Assembly: GCA_031282235.1 (NCBI GenBank)
Contig: JAITED010000094.1
Span: forward strand, 1 to 12,859
Reading direction: 5' to 3'
Length of the DNA stretch: 12,859 nt
From: Propionibacteriaceae bacterium
Lineage (GTDB): Bacteria; Actinomycetota; Actinomycetes; Propionibacteriales; Propionibacteriaceae
Within the stretch, counting starts at the first letter, position 1. Every line of letters begins with the position of its first letter. Shown piece by piece: positions 1-8,350 of this stretch. A program made the translations under genes and the position numbers. Under the pieces are notes generated by a model. The model was not told the origin of the DNA and ran no database searches. It worked only from the letters and a program-made list of their open reading frames with translations.

Positions 1-35
1 CCGTATTGGATGACCCGAATCGGTTTCTCGCCCAT
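1..35 (-). CDS. Start of a truncated gene, possibly an NAD(P)-binding oxidoreductase of the dihydrodipicolinate-reductase-like type
   Basis: Only the first 11 codons lie in the window; they read MGEKPIRVIQY followed by the first two bases (GG) of a Gly codon. The ATG is at 33-35 on the minus strand. It is preceded by a strong ribosome binding site, AAAAGGAGAA at 41-50, which is the main reason to believe the start. The pattern K-P-I-R-V-I-Q-Y-G resembles the first beta strand and glycine of a Rossmann fold, as in dihydrodipicolinate-reductase-like amine or amino-acid dehydrogenases. That assignment is an inference from very few residues. The gene follows the peptidase gene on the same strand with a 155-bp gap, so it may have its own promoter. 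Confidence 0.55.
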   Translation of the reverse strand, partial: MGEKPIRVIQY

Positions 36-190
36 GTCAATTCTCCTTTTATGCTCGCTATACGGCTGCCAGCTGGCTGCTATATGTCTGGTTCCGGGCG
101 CACCGTCATCGGTAAACACTCGGTCTATCAATTTTAGCGATGCTTACGGCTCAATGCGGGGAAAGGTTGATTCCCGTCCGCTGGGTCAAC
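36..190 (-). promoter_or_regulatory. Possible promoter/operator region upstream of the left-edge gene
   Basis: This gap lies between the peptidase stop codon and the start of the left-edge gene. On the minus strand TATAGC occurs twice (plus positions 57-62 and 79-84), and both are plausible -10 boxes. Between them is a perfect 10-bp palindrome, GCCAGCTGGC, at 68-77. The best -35 match for the 79-84 box is weak (ATGACG, 19 bp away). A palindrome between two -10-like elements would suit an operator, but this is weak evidence. Confidence 0.2.
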
Positions 191-2353
191 TCAGGATAGG
201 TGCTGCCATAGGAAGCCGAACTGGTTGGCGAAAGCTTGGGCGGTTTGGGTGCTGGTTGCTGAACCGGCGTGGCCACCCTCTAAGGTCTCGAAATACGTTA
301 CGTCTTTGGCGGTGGCTTCCAGTAGGGCGGTCATTTTGCGGGCGTGGCCGGGGTGTACGCGGTCGTCTTTGGTGGATGTCCAGATGAGGATGGGTGGATA
401 GTCGGTGTGGGTCGCATCGTAGAGATGATACGGCGAGAACTTACGTATGAACTCCCAATCACTAGGCACATCGGGGTCACCGAACTCTGCCATCCAAGAA
501 GCTCCGGCTAGCAGATGGGAGTAGCGTTTCATGTCCAACAGCGGCACTCCGCAGACGATAGCCCCGAACAGTTCGGGGTAGCGGGTGTACATCATGCCCA
601 TCAGCAGGCCACCGTTGGAGCGGCCTTGGGTGCCAAGATGGGCGCGGTCGGTGATGCCATCAGCCACCAGTTGCCGCGCTATGGCGGTGAAATCTTCGTA
701 ACAGCGGTGCCGGTTTTCGCGCAACGCCGAATTGTGCCAAGCCGGGCCGTATTCGCCGCCGCCGCGGATGCAGGCCGCCACGTACACCCCGCCCCGCGCC
801 AGCCAAGCCGCGCCAATCACCGGGTTATACGCGGAGAGTATCGGAATCTCAAAGCCGCCGTAGCCCCACAGCAGCGTGGGCTGTACGCCGAGCGCGCCGG
901 AGAGTTGTTCGGGGCGACCGACCAGCCAGTAGGGCACTCGGGTGCCATCGTCCGAAGTCACAAAGCGTTGCTCCACTTTAAGCCCGCTGGCATCAAACAG
1001 TGCCGGACTGGCTTTACGCAGGCTCGGGGTGCCGCCGGTGGCGGGGATACGCAGCAGTGTCGGCGGGGTGAGGAACCCGGTGGTGGTCACCCAGAGGTCG
1101 TCTGAGCCGTCCGCGTCCACCGCCTCCAGTTGGATACTCACATACGGGTCGCCCAAATCTAGGTCGGTGCGGTGCCACTCGGTTGGGGTTGGGGTGGGGG
1201 CAGGAGTGGAGAGAGGGGTAGGGGTAGGGGTAGGGGTAGGAGTGACAGGCGGGGTGAGCACTACTAGACGGCTTTTCACGTCATCCAACAGGTTGAGCAC
1301 TAGGCAGTTCGCTGTCCAAACGTATGTCTCCAACGCGAGCGTCTGTGTCGGCGCAAAGACCACTTGGAAGTCACTTTCCCCTGCTAAAAACGCTTGAAAA
1401 TCACCGACCAGCAGCGCCCCAGCGGCGTATTCGTGCCCAGCGAATGCCCAATCGTCGCGTAACAGCACGCTCAACCAGCGTCCATGCAGGTGAATATCGG
1501 CGCTGTCCGGCACTGTGATGTGGGTGAGGGTTTGCGCCGCAGTGCCCGGAGCGTGCAGCAGATAGCTGCGGCCACTGTAAAAATCAGTACGGCGATATAC
1601 GATGTCGCGCTCGAAACCGGCGGCCCCGTGGCGGGCGGCTTGTACGGCGATGTCCCCCGGCTCGCCCTCGTATACGATAACCGCTTGCTCCAGCGGAACC
1701 CCGCGCGGCCAGTATTTCACGATACGCGGATAGCCGGAGGTGGTCATGCTGCCCGGCCCAAAGTCGGTGTATACGTAAACCGCATCCGGGCCCGCCCAAC
1801 TCAAGGCTCCTTTGGATTGGGCGGCGCGCTCAAAACCGCCCTCGGATGGGGATACGAACGCCACAGCGTTGAGGTCGAACTCGCGGGTGATATCCGCGTC
1901 GTTGCCACCGGGCGACAGCGCCACCAAAGCGCGGGAATACGCCGCGCCGTTCACGGGCTCGCGTTGGATGCTGGCACCGTGCCAGACGTAACCGATGCCC
2001 TCCGCTGCGCTCAAAGCATCCAAATCCAGCAGAATCTCCCACTGTGGGGTGTCGTTGTGGTACGCCTCGGGCGTGGTGCGCCGCCACAGCCCGCGCGGAT
2101 GCTCCGCATCCGTCCAAAAGTTGTAGTAGTAGCCCCCGCTGAGTTGCAGCGTCGGAATGCGCCCATCGGCATCCAGCACCCGGCGCAAATCGGCGCTGAT
2201 TTCGCTCAAATCACCCAGCGCCACCGCAGTTGCGGCGTTATGCTCAGCCGCCCAAGCCAACGCCTCCGGCGCTTCCACCTCCTCCAACCAAGCGTATGGG
2301 TCGGGTGCCGCTGGATTGAGCGGAGTGGTGGGGGTCAGGTTTTCGCTACTCAT
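191..2353 (-). CDS. Prolyl-oligopeptidase family serine peptidase (S9A)
   Basis: This is a 720-aa protein, within the usual length for the prolyl oligopeptidase family, which cleaves short peptides after proline. No signal peptide is visible, so it is probably cytoplasmic. The N-terminus has the family-typical DPYAWLEEVE near residues 18-27. A beta-propeller follows, and the C-terminal alpha/beta hydrolase domain starts near residue 470. The catalytic triad is visible: Ser579 in GRSNGG, Asp663 in TKDDRV and His695 in GGHAG. The odd part is a Pro-Thr-rich stretch at residues about 370-391, inside the propeller, encoded by a GGGGTA hexamer array on the opposite strand. The ATG at 2351-2353 has only a weak ribosome binding site. 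Family membership is firm; prolyl endopeptidase rather than a related S9 specificity is inferred. Confidence 0.9.
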   Translation of the reverse strand: MSSENLTPTTPLNPAAPDPYAWLEEVEAPEALAWAAEHNAATAVALGDLSEISADLRRVLDADGRIPTLQLSGGYYYNFWTDAEHPRGLWRRTTPEAYHNDTPQWEILLDLDALSAAEGIGYVWHGASIQREPVNGAAYSRALVALSPGGNDADITREFDLNAVAFVSPSEGGFERAAQSKGALSWAGPDAVYVYTDFGPGSMTTSGYPRIVKYWPRGVPLEQAVIVYEGEPGDIAVQAARHGAAGFERDIVYRRTDFYSGRSYLLHAPGTAAQTLTHITVPDSADIHLHGRWLSVLLRDDWAFAGHEYAAGALLVGDFQAFLAGESDFQVVFAPTQTLALETYVWTANCLVLNLLDDVKSRLVVLTPPVTPTPTPTPTPLSTPAPTPTPTEWHRTDLDLGDPYVSIQLEAVDADGSDDLWVTTTGFLTPPTLLRIPATGGTPSLRKASPALFDASGLKVEQRFVTSDDGTRVPYWLVGRPEQLSGALGVQPTLLWGYGGFEIPILSAYNPVIGAAWLARGGVYVAACIRGGGEYGPAWHNSALRENRHRCYEDFTAIARQLVADGITDRAHLGTQGRSNGGLLMGMMYTRYPELFGAIVCGVPLLDMKRYSHLLAGASWMAEFGDPDVPSDWEFIRKFSPYHLYDATHTDYPPILIWTSTKDDRVHPGHARKMTALLEATAKDVTYFETLEGGHAGSATSTQTAQAFANQFGFLWQHLS
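1181..1240 (+). repeat. G-rich microsatellite with GGGGTA hexamers, G-quadruplex capable
   Basis: Four perfect GGGGTA units lie at 1215-1238. They are preceded at 1181-1200 by further runs of four or five G separated by one or two T. The plus strand therefore meets the simple rule for an intramolecular G-quadruplex. On the coding (minus) strand the unit reads CCT ACC, so each copy adds one Pro-Thr dipeptide to the peptidase and slippage by whole units keeps the frame. Confidence 0.9.
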
Positions 2354-2431
2354 AGCGCCAAACTCTACTCGCCCCGCACTCGCTCAAACCGCCCCTTTCC
2401 AAAAAGAGTCAGCCCCACCTGGAGATGACTA

Positions 2432-2590
2432 ATGATCGTTGCGACACTTGCCCACATGATGGATCAGGACGCCGTTGACACTTTCAAAATGCACACTGTT
2501 ATGCCTACGGGCTGGTTGGTTGCTGGTAGCCCGTTGCCCGACGACAACGTAGCCAGTGCGCGTGAGGGGCGTTGCGTAGCGTGCGATTAA
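2432..2590 (+). CDS. Possible small ORF, 52 aa, unknown function
   Basis: This is an uncertain small gene in the gap between the peptidase start and the smc stop. It begins ATG ATC GTT with GGAG at 2421-2424, about 7 bases upstream, and ends at TAA 2588-2590. The protein starts MIVATLAHMMDQDAVDTF and ends EGRCVACD, with two cysteines spaced C-x2-C. It has no membrane segment or domain that I recognise. It would be transcribed toward smc, with its stop inside the hairpin at 2584-2609. Codon choice is compatible with the neighbours, but a random ORF of this length is possible at this GC. Confidence 0.3.
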   Translation: MIVATLAHMMDQDAVDTFKMHTVMPTGWLVAGSPLPDDNVASAREGRCVACD

Positions 2591-2609
2591 TCGGCTAGTC
2601 CGATAATCG
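2584..2609. repeat. Inverted repeat (hairpin) over the smc stop codon
   Basis: The left arm CGATTAATCGG (2584-2594) and right arm CCGATAATCG (2600-2609) pair over 10 bp with one bulged A. The loop is CTAGT, which contains the smc stop codon (CTA on plus, TAG on minus). No T run follows on either strand, so it is not a classical intrinsic terminator. It may be an mRNA 3'-end stabiliser or a termination site for both directions. Confidence 0.6.
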
Positions 2610-5600
2610 CTGGGAGACTACTTTGGATACGCCGTCGGATTTCATGGTGATGCCGTAGAGGGCGTCGGCTATCTCCATGGTGCGCTTTTGGTGGGTGATG
2701 ATTAGGAGTTGGCTGCGGGTGCGCAGTTCTTCATACACCGTGAGGAGCCGGGTCAGGTTTGTTTCGTCTAGGGCGGCTTCCACTTCGTCAAGGATGTAGA
2801 ACGGGCTGGGGCGGGCGATAAACAGCGCTAGTAAGAATGCGACGGCAACCAACGAGCGCTCGCCACCGGAGAGCAGCGTTAGGCGCTCCACTTTTTTGCC
2901 TGCGGGGCGCGCGGTCACCAACACCCCGGTGTTCAGCATGTCGGCAGGGTCGCTTAAGCTCAGTTTGCCCTTGCCACCGGGGAATAGCTGGGTGAAGATG
3001 TCGCCAAAGGCCAGCGCTACATCGTTGAACGCCGCCGCAAACGCCTCCTGCACCTTGGTGTCCACCTCGGTGATGATGTTCAGCAAATCTTTACGGGTAG
3101 CTTTGATGTCCTCCACTTGGGTGGCGAGATACGTATGGCGAGCGTTGAGCGCTTCAAACTCCTCCAGCGCCAACGGGTTTACGGTTCCCAACACCATCAG
3201 GTCATTCTCTGCTTGTCGGGCGCGTTTCAGCTGCGCTTCGCGGACGTATTTAAGCGGCGGTTTCGGCTCTGCCCCGGCGGCTTCCTCTTCCGGCGTGAGC
3301 AGCACCGGCACCAACTGGTCGGGGCCATACTCGGCGAGCAGGGTTTCCGTATCGAGCCCGAACTCCACCAGCGCGCGCTCCGCCAACCCCTCTAGGCGTA
3401 ATTTCCGTTCCACTCGGAGCATCTCACCTTGGTGCGCACCCGCCACCAACTTATCCAGTTGCACGGTGGCCTCATGCACCTTGGCGCGCGCAGCCCCCAA
3501 CTGGGTTTCGGCAGCGCTCCGATTCTCCTCCGCGCTCCGCCGCTCCGTCGCGGCAAGCTCGCGGGTGGCCTCTATTAAAGAGAGCAGATACGTAGCCCCG
3601 GCGTGTACGGCGCGCGCCACCCGCGCCTGCTGCACCGCCTGCTCCCGGCGCTCCGCAGCCGCCGCTTGCGAGACACGCTCCGCCCGCGCAGCGTTAGCGA
3701 ACGCCGCCGCCCGCTCGGTGGCGAGCCGTAACCGTTCTTCGGTGCTGCGCAACGCCAACCGGGCTTCCATCTCCAACCGGTTAGCGTTCCGGGATTCCTC
3801 CACCAACCGGTCGCGTTCCGTAGCGTCCGGCTCGCCGGTGTCGCCCTCAGCTTTCGCCGCCGCCACTCGCCTAGTCACCTGCAACAACCGCTGCTCATCG
3901 GATGCCCGACTGCCGGTCACCATCTCAATATCTACAGCAGTTTCGGCTAATACGGTCTCCGCGCTCTCCAAATTGTGCGACAGGATGGCGAGACGCTGCT
4001 CGTGCGCGGCGTAACTGGCTCTGGCCGCAGCGAACGCCGTCTCCGCAGCCGCAACCGCATCGCGGGTCAGCGCGGTTTCGGCTTCCAACACTGCGTGCGC
4101 GGACTCCAACTCATGCAGCACCCGTTCCGCTTCATCCAACTCGGCTTGCGCATCCTGCAGTGCCGCCGCCACCTCAAGTGACGAATCCAAACCGCTTCCG
4201 ACTACGGCAAACCAATCACTTAACAGCTCTCCTTGCCGCGTTACGGCGATAACCCCCGGATGTTTAGCGATTACGGCAGCCGCAGCGTCCAAGTCGGCCA
4301 CCGCTACGTAACCGTCCAACAACCACGAGACTGCCCCCGCCAATGCACTGTCGGTTTTCACCAAATCCGCTAACCAAGTAGCGCCCGTAGGTGCTGTTCC
4401 CCGCTTGGGCGCCGCCACCGCGCCGCCAAAAACTAATCTGGTGGGTTGCCCGCCACTCCCCGCAGCTTTGAGCGCTTTCACGCCTTGACTACGGGTGCCG
4501 CCGGTGGCGGCATCGGCGTACTGCCCCAAAGCGGCAGCCACCGCGCGCTCCCAGCCGCGCTCTACCCGTAAATCTTCACCCACCGGGTGATTGAACCCCT
4601 CCAGTTGGTCGGCAGCACGCAGCGTTTGGCGTAACACCGACACCCGGCCACCAAGTGCCGCCGCCACTTTGTTGGCCTCTGAGAGCTTCCCAGCGGATTC
4701 GCGCAGCACCGCCGCGTGCTCCTCGACAGCAGCGCGGCACCCAGCTAGCTCATTTTGGGATACGGCTAGCGCCTGCGACACCGGCAGGGTGAGCGCGGCG
4801 GCAGTGTCCAACTCAGCTTTTGCAGCGGCGGAACGCGCCATCGCATCCTCGGCGCGTGCTGCCAACCGCTCTGCTTCTTCCGACCCAGCATCCAAGCGGG
4901 CTTGCAGTGCTGTGGCCTGCGCCAACAGCCGTGACAAGCCATCACGCCGGTCAGCGGCGGCTTTGCGCGCTGCAGCGTAGGCGGCTTCGGCGGCCACCAA
5001 CTCGCCAGCAATACGGGCGTGAACGCGCTCAGCTTCCGCTAACGCTTCCGCATCCTGCGTCACTGCCAACTCCAACTGCTGCTGCTCCAACAGGGCGGTT
5101 GCAGCATCAGCATCCAGCGCCGCTAGGTCGCGCCCGGCGAGCGGCAACTGTTGCTGTTCGGCGGTTCGGAGCCGCTCAGCGGCGATAGACCCAGTGGCAG
5201 CAACGCGCTCCCTAAGCCCCGATAGCTCATACCATGTCTCTTGCGCCGCAGACAGCGCGGGCACCGCCGCAGCTATCGCAGCTTCGGCGGCCACCTCAAC
5301 GGCACGCGCCGCTTCCAATCTGGCCTCGGCAGCGGCTCGCGCCGTATTCAACTCGGCCTCACCAGCCAACTCAGTCTCAAACTCTGCTACGGCACGGGCT
5401 AAATCATCGGCCAACAGCCGCGCTTTAGCGTCGCGTAACTCCGCTTGAATCAACTGCGCTCGCCGCGCCACCTGCGCCTGCCTACCCAGCGGCTTGAGCT
5501 GCCTGCGTACTTCACTAATCAAATCGGTGAGCCGCTCCAAGTTGTTTTGCGTGGCCGCTAACTTGCGCTCCGCGCGCTCTTTGCGCCGCCGATGCTTCAA

Positions 5601-6101
5601 CACCCCCGCCGCTTCTTCAATGAATACGCGGTGCTGCTCGGGGGTGCCGGAGAGGATGGCATCCAACTGCCCCTGCCCGACGATGACGTGCATCTCGCGC
5701 CCCATCCCGGTGTCGGAGAGCAGTTCTTGTACGTCAAGCAGCCGTACCGCCTGCCCGTTGATGGCGTATTCACTACCCCCGTTGCGGAACAGGGTGCGCG
5801 AGACTTTCACCTCGGAGTAGTCGATGGGTAGCGTGCCGTCGGAGTTGTCGATGATGAGCGTCACTTCGGCGCGCCCGAGCGCTGGGCGGCTGGAGGTGCC
5901 TTGAAAGATGACGTCACTCATCTGCCCACCGCGCAGGCTTTTCACGCCCTGCTCCCCCATCACCCACGCCAGCGCATCCACGATGTTCGATTTGCCGGAA
6001 CCGTTGGGGCCGACGATGGCGGTGATGCCCGGCTCAAACGCCAGATGGGTCGCCGACGCAAACGACTTGAACCCTTTCAAGGTCAGCGCTTTTAGGTACA
6101 C
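2595..6101 (-). CDS. smc: Chromosome segregation ATPase SMC
   Basis: SMC is the ATPase core of the bacterial condensin and acts with ScpA and ScpB to organise and segregate the chromosome. With the start chosen here it has 1168 aa, normal for the family. The Walker A motif GPNGSGKS is at residues about 31-38. Two long Ala/Glu/Arg-rich coiled coils flank a hinge at about residues 500-640. The ABC signature LSGGERS starts near 1077, and Walker B YILDE has its acidic pair near 1105-1106. A longer reading from TTG at 6116 is open, but GTG at 6099-6101 is preferred. It gives the family-typical N-terminus (M/V)YLKALTLKGFKSF and has GGAG 9 bases upstream. The gene follows the gtrA-like gene with a 58-bp gap. 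Confidence 0.97.
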   Translation of the reverse strand: MYLKALTLKGFKSFASATHLAFEPGITAIVGPNGSGKSNIVDALAWVMGEQGVKSLRGGQMSDVIFQGTSSRPALGRAEVTLIIDNSDGTLPIDYSEVKVSRTLFRNGGSEYAINGQAVRLLDVQELLSDTGMGREMHVIVGQGQLDAILSGTPEQHRVFIEEAAGVLKHRRRKERAERKLAATQNNLERLTDLISEVRRQLKPLGRQAQVARRAQLIQAELRDAKARLLADDLARAVAEFETELAGEAELNTARAAAEARLEAARAVEVAAEAAIAAAVPALSAAQETWYELSGLRERVAATGSIAAERLRTAEQQQLPLAGRDLAALDADAATALLEQQQLELAVTQDAEALAEAERVHARIAGELVAAEAAYAAARKAAADRRDGLSRLLAQATALQARLDAGSEEAERLAARAEDAMARSAAAKAELDTAAALTLPVSQALAVSQNELAGCRAAVEEHAAVLRESAGKLSEANKVAAALGGRVSVLRQTLRAADQLEGFNHPVGEDLRVERGWERAVAAALGQYADAATGGTRSQGVKALKAAGSGGQPTRLVFGGAVAAPKRGTAPTGATWLADLVKTDSALAGAVSWLLDGYVAVADLDAAAAVIAKHPGVIAVTRQGELLSDWFAVVGSGLDSSLEVAAALQDAQAELDEAERVLHELESAHAVLEAETALTRDAVAAAETAFAAARASYAAHEQRLAILSHNLESAETVLAETAVDIEMVTGSRASDEQRLLQVTRRVAAAKAEGDTGEPDATERDRLVEESRNANRLEMEARLALRSTEERLRLATERAAAFANAARAERVSQAAAAERREQAVQQARVARAVHAGATYLLSLIEATRELAATERRSAEENRSAAETQLGAARAKVHEATVQLDKLVAGAHQGEMLRVERKLRLEGLAERALVEFGLDTETLLAEYGPDQLVPVLLTPEEEAAGAEPKPPLKYVREAQLKRARQAENDLMVLGTVNPLALEEFEALNARHTYLATQVEDIKATRKDLLNIITEVDTKVQEAFAAAFNDVALAFGDIFTQLFPGGKGKLSLSDPADMLNTGVLVTARPAGKKVERLTLLSGGERSLVAVAFLLALFIARPSPFYILDEVEAALDETNLTRLLTVYEELRTRSQLLIITHQKRTMEIADALYGITMKSDGVSKVVSQRLSD

Positions 6102-6159
6102 GTCGGTCAGCTCCAAAGTTTGCGAAAACTAGCTCAGTCAGAATGCCAGTCTACGGGTT

Positions 6160-6753
6160 TTACGGCGTTGGTGCGTCACTGCGCTCCCGTTTCCGAAACG
6201 CCCACAACTTGTTTATTACGAAGTTGACTGGGGTGGAAACCAAGACCCCAAACAACTGCGCCCACAACTCCCGCGAGCGCCAAGTGCCTATCGTCTCAAA
6301 AGGCGGGTCGGGCAGATAAATCGGAGACTGGGGGTGCGTAAACAGGATTTGCAGCACTAACCCGATGACAGCGGCTATCGCACCCGCGCCGAGGAAAGGC
6401 CAAAAATCGCGCCACCAGGCTCGCCCGGTGCGCTCAAACGTGATACGGCGGTTAAGGCAGTAGTTCCAAACGTTGGCGACTAGGAACGATACGATGAACA
6501 CCACGTTGCGATAACGTATCCAAAAGTCGGTGCCGGGGATGTTGATGAGTGGCTGGTTGGCGTATTCTGGGCCGCCGTGCATCCGGTGTAATAACACCAT
6601 GACTAGCATGTTTACCAGCACCCCAGAGCCGCCCACCAGCGCAAACTTGATGAACTGATACGCAAGCTGCTTCAGCCCCCCCGGTTGCGAGCCATCCAGC
6701 ACGGTTGTTGGCGACTCACCGAGCGGGGGTTGGGTGCGTAAGTCGGGGTTCAC
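6160..6753 (-). CDS. GtrA-family polytopic membrane protein
   Basis: This 197-aa protein has four predicted membrane helices, at about residues 33-57, 83-100, 117-139 and 162-182. That is the GtrA/DPMS topology. Family hallmarks are NYCLNRRITF (97-106) and NFVINKLWAF (177-186), which match the usual N-F-x-x-N-R/K-x-x-x-F pattern. GtrA-like proteins are linked to moving polyprenyl-linked sugars across the membrane for surface polysaccharide; the substrate here is unknown. A hydrophilic segment of about 30 residues precedes the first helix. The start is GTG at 6751-6753, 6 bp after the mutM stop, so translation is probably coupled; the only ribosome binding site is a weak GGTAGGG inside the mutM end. 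Its position between mutM and smc is unusual. Confidence 0.85.
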   Translation of the reverse strand: MNPDLRTQPPLGESPTTVLDGSQPGGLKQLAYQFIKFALVGGSGVLVNMLVMVLLHRMHGGPEYANQPLINIPGTDFWIRYRNVVFIVSFLVANVWNYCLNRRITFERTGRAWWRDFWPFLGAGAIAAVIGLVLQILFTHPQSPIYLPDPPFETIGTWRSRELWAQLFGVLVSTPVNFVINKLWAFRKRERSDAPTP

Positions 6754-6759
6754 AGCCGT

Positions 6760-7602
6760 TCACCCTACCAGCAACGGTTGACAAGTGGAACAAAAATACG
6801 AAGAACGCCCCGCAAATGGGTGCCGCTGGATGGGCGCGCCACAGTTATCGCAGGGTTCGCCCTCGCGTCCATACACGCGCAGTTGCCGTCCGAAGTAGCC
6901 GGAACTGCCGTCTACCCCGACGTATAGCGCATCGAAACTGGTACCGCCTGCCGCAATCGCCGCCAGCAACACCTGCCGTACCGCGTGCAACAACTGTTCA
7001 AGGGCGGCGGTGCCTAGGGCGTGCGCCGGGGTGTCGTAGCGGATACCTGCGCGCCACAACGCCTCATCGGCGTATATGTTGCCGATGCCAGAGATTACGT
7101 GTTGGTCTAGCAGTATCCGTTTGATAGCGGAGCGCTTTTGGGAGATGATACGCACCACCTCCGCTTGGTCGAACGCCGTATCGAGCGGGTCGAGCGCGAT
7201 GTGCGCCACCTCCGGCGGCAGCGTGGCACCCCCTAGCGACACCGCCAAACCCCCAAACATCCGCTGGTCTACGAAACGTAAATCTTGGTCTGCATCCAAC
7301 CGCATGATTACGCGCGTATTGCGCAGCAGCGGCGCGCTGGGGTCATCCACTCGAAACTGCCCGCTCATCCCTAGGTGTGCCAGCAGCGCGTCACCGTCAG
7401 CAAACGGCAACCATAGGTATTTACCGCGCCGAGCTGGCACCCCAAACACCCGCCCCACTAGGGTTTTTGCGAAATGTTCTGCCCCGCCCACATGGCGGCG
7501 TATCGGGCGTTCATGCAGCACCACCACCTCGGTGATGGTACGCGCCGTGATGTGCGCCGCCAGCCCGCGCCGGATAGTTTCAACCTCTGGAAGCTCAGGC
7601 AT
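6760..7602 (-). CDS. mutM: Formamidopyrimidine-DNA glycosylase (Fpg/MutM)
   Basis: This enzyme removes 8-oxoguanine and ring-opened purines from DNA and nicks the abasic site (base excision repair). The 280-aa protein starts MPELPEVETI, giving the catalytic Pro2 and Glu3 after methionine removal. Lys61 in RRGKYL is the conserved lysine that contacts the lesion, and HLGMSG (77-82) supplies the intercalating methionine. The helix-two-turn-helix has GIGNIYADE at 172-180. The C-terminal zinc finger has Cys251, Cys254, Cys271 and Cys274, with GRSSYFCSTCQ in place of the commoner GRSTYFCPxCQ. All key residues are present, so this is Fpg rather than Nei. It lies 35 bp downstream of rnc on the same strand. 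Confidence 0.97.
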   Translation of the reverse strand: MPELPEVETIRRGLAAHITARTITEVVVLHERPIRRHVGGAEHFAKTLVGRVFGVPARRGKYLWLPFADGDALLAHLGMSGQFRVDDPSAPLLRNTRVIMRLDADQDLRFVDQRMFGGLAVSLGGATLPPEVAHIALDPLDTAFDQAEVVRIISQKRSAIKRILLDQHVISGIGNIYADEALWRAGIRYDTPAHALGTAALEQLLHAVRQVLLAAIAAGGTSFDALYVGVDGSSGYFGRQLRVYGREGEPCDNCGAPIQRHPFAGRSSYFCSTCQPLLVG

Positions 7603-7637
7603 CGCTACGTTGACCTGCCGAAGCCCTACCGAAAAAC

Positions 7638-8333
7638 TTAATTCTCGGCACTGTAACCCTCAGCGCTCAACGCCCTAGCGGCGTTCTCAGCGGCGATCTG
7701 CTCGGCGTGTTTTTTGCTGTGCCCGCTGCCGGACTCGAAACTGCGCGCGCCAATCAGCACCCGCGCCGTAAAAACTTTGTCGTGGTCGGGGCCAGACTCG
7801 CTCACTTGATAGCTGATGCTCCCCAAAGCGTTCACCGCCACCAACTCTTGCAGGGCGGTTTTCCAATCCAACCCGGAGCCCAACTCCACCGCCTCATCCA
7901 CTAACGGTTGGAATACGGCATCCACCAAACGCCGGGCACCAGCAGGTTCAGTGATGTAGGCGGCGCCGATGAGCGCCTCCATCGTATCGGCCAGAATGGA
8001 GGTTTTGTTGTCGCCGTGGGTGAAAACCTCGCCTTTGCCCAGTTTCACCATCGCGCCGACGTCCAGCCCGCGCGCCACATCCCCCAAACTGACAGCGCTG
8101 ACCACGGCGGCGCGCAGTTTTGCCAGCCGCCCCTCGGGGAAATCGGGGTAAGCCCGATAGAGATATTCGGTGACTACGACGCTCAACACAGCGTCGCCTA
8201 GAAACTCTAAACGCTCGTTGTTGGGAATCTGCCCATGTTCATACGCATACGAGCGGTGCGTCAGCGCAAGGTCGAGTAACCCCGGCTCAATTCGTACACC
8301 CAGGTTCTCCAGCAGTTCTAAAAAGTTAGACAC
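7638..8333 (-). CDS. rnc: Ribonuclease III
   Basis: RNase III cuts double-stranded RNA, including the rRNA precursor. The 231-aa protein has the signature NERLEFLGDAV at 39-49, with metal-binding Glu43 and Asp47. The second acidic pair is Asp116 and Glu119 in DTMEALIGAAY. A double-stranded RNA-binding domain covers about 156-225 and ends with the typical GHSKKHAEQIAAENAA helix. Length and domain order are normal. The start is GTG at 8331-8333, 17 bp after the rpmF stop, with no clear ribosome binding site; coupling to rpmF is likely. Confidence 0.97.
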   Translation of the reverse strand: MSNFLELLENLGVRIEPGLLDLALTHRSYAYEHGQIPNNERLEFLGDAVLSVVVTEYLYRAYPDFPEGRLAKLRAAVVSAVSLGDVARGLDVGAMVKLGKGEVFTHGDNKTSILADTMEALIGAAYITEPAGARRLVDAVFQPLVDEAVELGSGLDWKTALQELVAVNALGSISYQVSESGPDHDKVFTARVLIGARSFESGSGHSKKHAEQIAAENAARALSAEGYSAEN

Positions 8334-8350
8334 TTCACGCCGGGAACGAG

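Noticed and set aside
1215..1238. Telomere-like GGGGTA repeat
   Set aside because: Only four units, internal to an intact coding frame and far from any end; better explained as a coding microsatellite.
1484..2428. Long plus-strand frame (314 aa) opposite the peptidase gene
   Set aside because: It lies antisense to a gene with a clear catalytic triad; long shadow frames are expected at this GC.
2361..2454. 30-aa minus-strand frame beginning MWASVATIISHL in the smc-peptidase gap
   Set aside because: Too short, no ribosome binding site and no recognisable feature.
2896..4014. Long plus-strand Ser/Ala/Arg-rich frame opposite smc
   Set aside because: Composition is the mirror of the Ala/Glu-rich coiled coil of smc; no independent start signal or domain.
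6102..6116. Upstream TTG start for smc
   Set aside because: It would add five residues not typical of SMC and places the GGAG ribosome binding site inside the coding sequence.
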